Assembly: GCA_009904025.1 (NCBI GenBank)
Contig: WYEE01000035.1
Span: forward strand, 1 to 5,881
Reading direction: 5' to 3'
DNA length: 5,881 bases
Source of the DNA: Thermogladius sp.
Lineage (GTDB): Archaea > Thermoproteota > Thermoprotei_A > Sulfolobales > Desulfurococcaceae
Each line of letters begins with the position of its first letter. Position 1 is the first letter of the stretch. Position numbers and translations under genes: made by a program. Below are positions 5,594-5,881 of the stretch, piece after piece. Below the pieces are notes generated by a model. It was not told the DNA's origin and searched no databases. It saw only the letters and a program-made list of their open reading frames with translations.

Positions 5594-5881
5594 TTACCTC
5601 CAGCCAGCGTGTCTGTAGAACTCGCAGAGGTCTCTGAGAGGGCACTCGCCGCAGAGAGGCTTCCGAGCCCTACACGTCTCCCTACCATGCTCTATCAGGA
5701 GGAGGTGGGCCTCCAAGTATTTCTCGGGGGGTAGGCATTTGCTCCAGAAGTCGGATATCTCCCTGTATGAGCCGCTCTTCACGAAGCCGAGCCTCTGAGT
5801 GACCCTCTTTATGTGGGTGTCGACGGGGAACACTTTTTTCCCGAAATAGACTAATAATATCACATCCGCCGTCTTATCCCC
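5594..5881 (-). CDS. nth: Endonuclease III (DNA glycosylase/AP lyase), C-terminal part
   Basis: Ninety-five codons of an endonuclease III gene are present; the 5' part lies beyond the right edge, so the true start is not visible (GTG at 5863 is an internal valine). The enzyme removes oxidised pyrimidines and cleaves the resulting abasic site in base-excision repair. The fragment opens with GDKTADVILL, the end of the helix-hairpin-helix motif, whose lysine corresponds to the Schiff-base lysine of E. coli Nth (LPGVGRKTA). VDTHIKRV supplies the catalytic aspartate. At the C-terminus C-x6-C-x2-C-x5-C (CRARKPLCGECPLRDLC) is the [4Fe-4S] cluster loop, ending close to the stop as in the family. Every visible catalytic and cluster residue is intact. 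Homologues are usually about 210-230 residues, so a little over half is missing from the window. It may share transcripts with the methyltransferase gene downstream, although a TATA box lies between them. Confidence 0.94.
   Translation of the reverse strand, partial: GDKTADVILLVYFGKKVFPVDTHIKRVTQRLGFVKSGSYREISDFWSKCLPPEKYLEAHLLLIEHGRETCRARKPLCGECPLRDLCEFYRHAGWR

Overview
The window looks like a piece of a thermophilic crenarchaeal (Thermoproteota) chromosome. The evidence is an archaeal PCNA clamp, a wyosine-type tRNA G37 methyltransferase lacking its N-terminal domain, an archaeal Glt-type aspartate transporter, BRE/TATA-like boxes in place of bacterial -35/-10 elements, Shine-Dalgarno tracts of the GAGGTG type, frequent GTG/TTG starts, and AGG/ATA-rich codon use. 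No genus can be named from this alone. There are no rRNA or tRNA genes, CRISPR arrays, insertion sequences or integrase genes; it reads as ordinary core genome with one decaying gene.

Left half, + strand: a sliding clamp (PCNA, TTG start) is followed with no gap by a 212-residue protein. That protein resembles the minimal nucleotidyltransferase fold but appears to have lost its metal-binding acidic pair. After 60 bases comes a PhoH-type P-loop ATPase carrying two KH-like segments at its C-terminus. A candidate promoter overlaps the end of the second gene, so the ATPase may be co-transcribed with the clamp, separately transcribed, or both. Next are the remains of a DUF72 (YecE-like) gene: its N-terminal half is absent and the rest is scattered over three frames.

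Right half, - strand, converging on the first block: a sodium/aspartate symporter of the Glt_Ph type with its own strong promoter and a T8 terminator lying inside the DUF72 remnant; about 300 bases without a convincing gene; a Taw21/Taw22 (Trm5a)-like wyosine-pathway methyltransferase; and the C-terminal part of an endonuclease III (nth) gene that runs off the right edge.

Functionally the + block couples the replication clamp to a putative nucleic-acid-binding ATPase and an uncharacterised nucleotidyltransferase-like protein, the most interesting association here. The - block is a set of unrelated housekeeping functions: amino-acid uptake, tRNA-Phe position 37 modification and base-excision repair. 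I did not find a clearly new multi-gene system. The best leads are the clamp/NT-fold/PhoH-KH cluster, the catalytically degenerate NT-fold protein, and an inverted repeat upstream of the transporter promoter.
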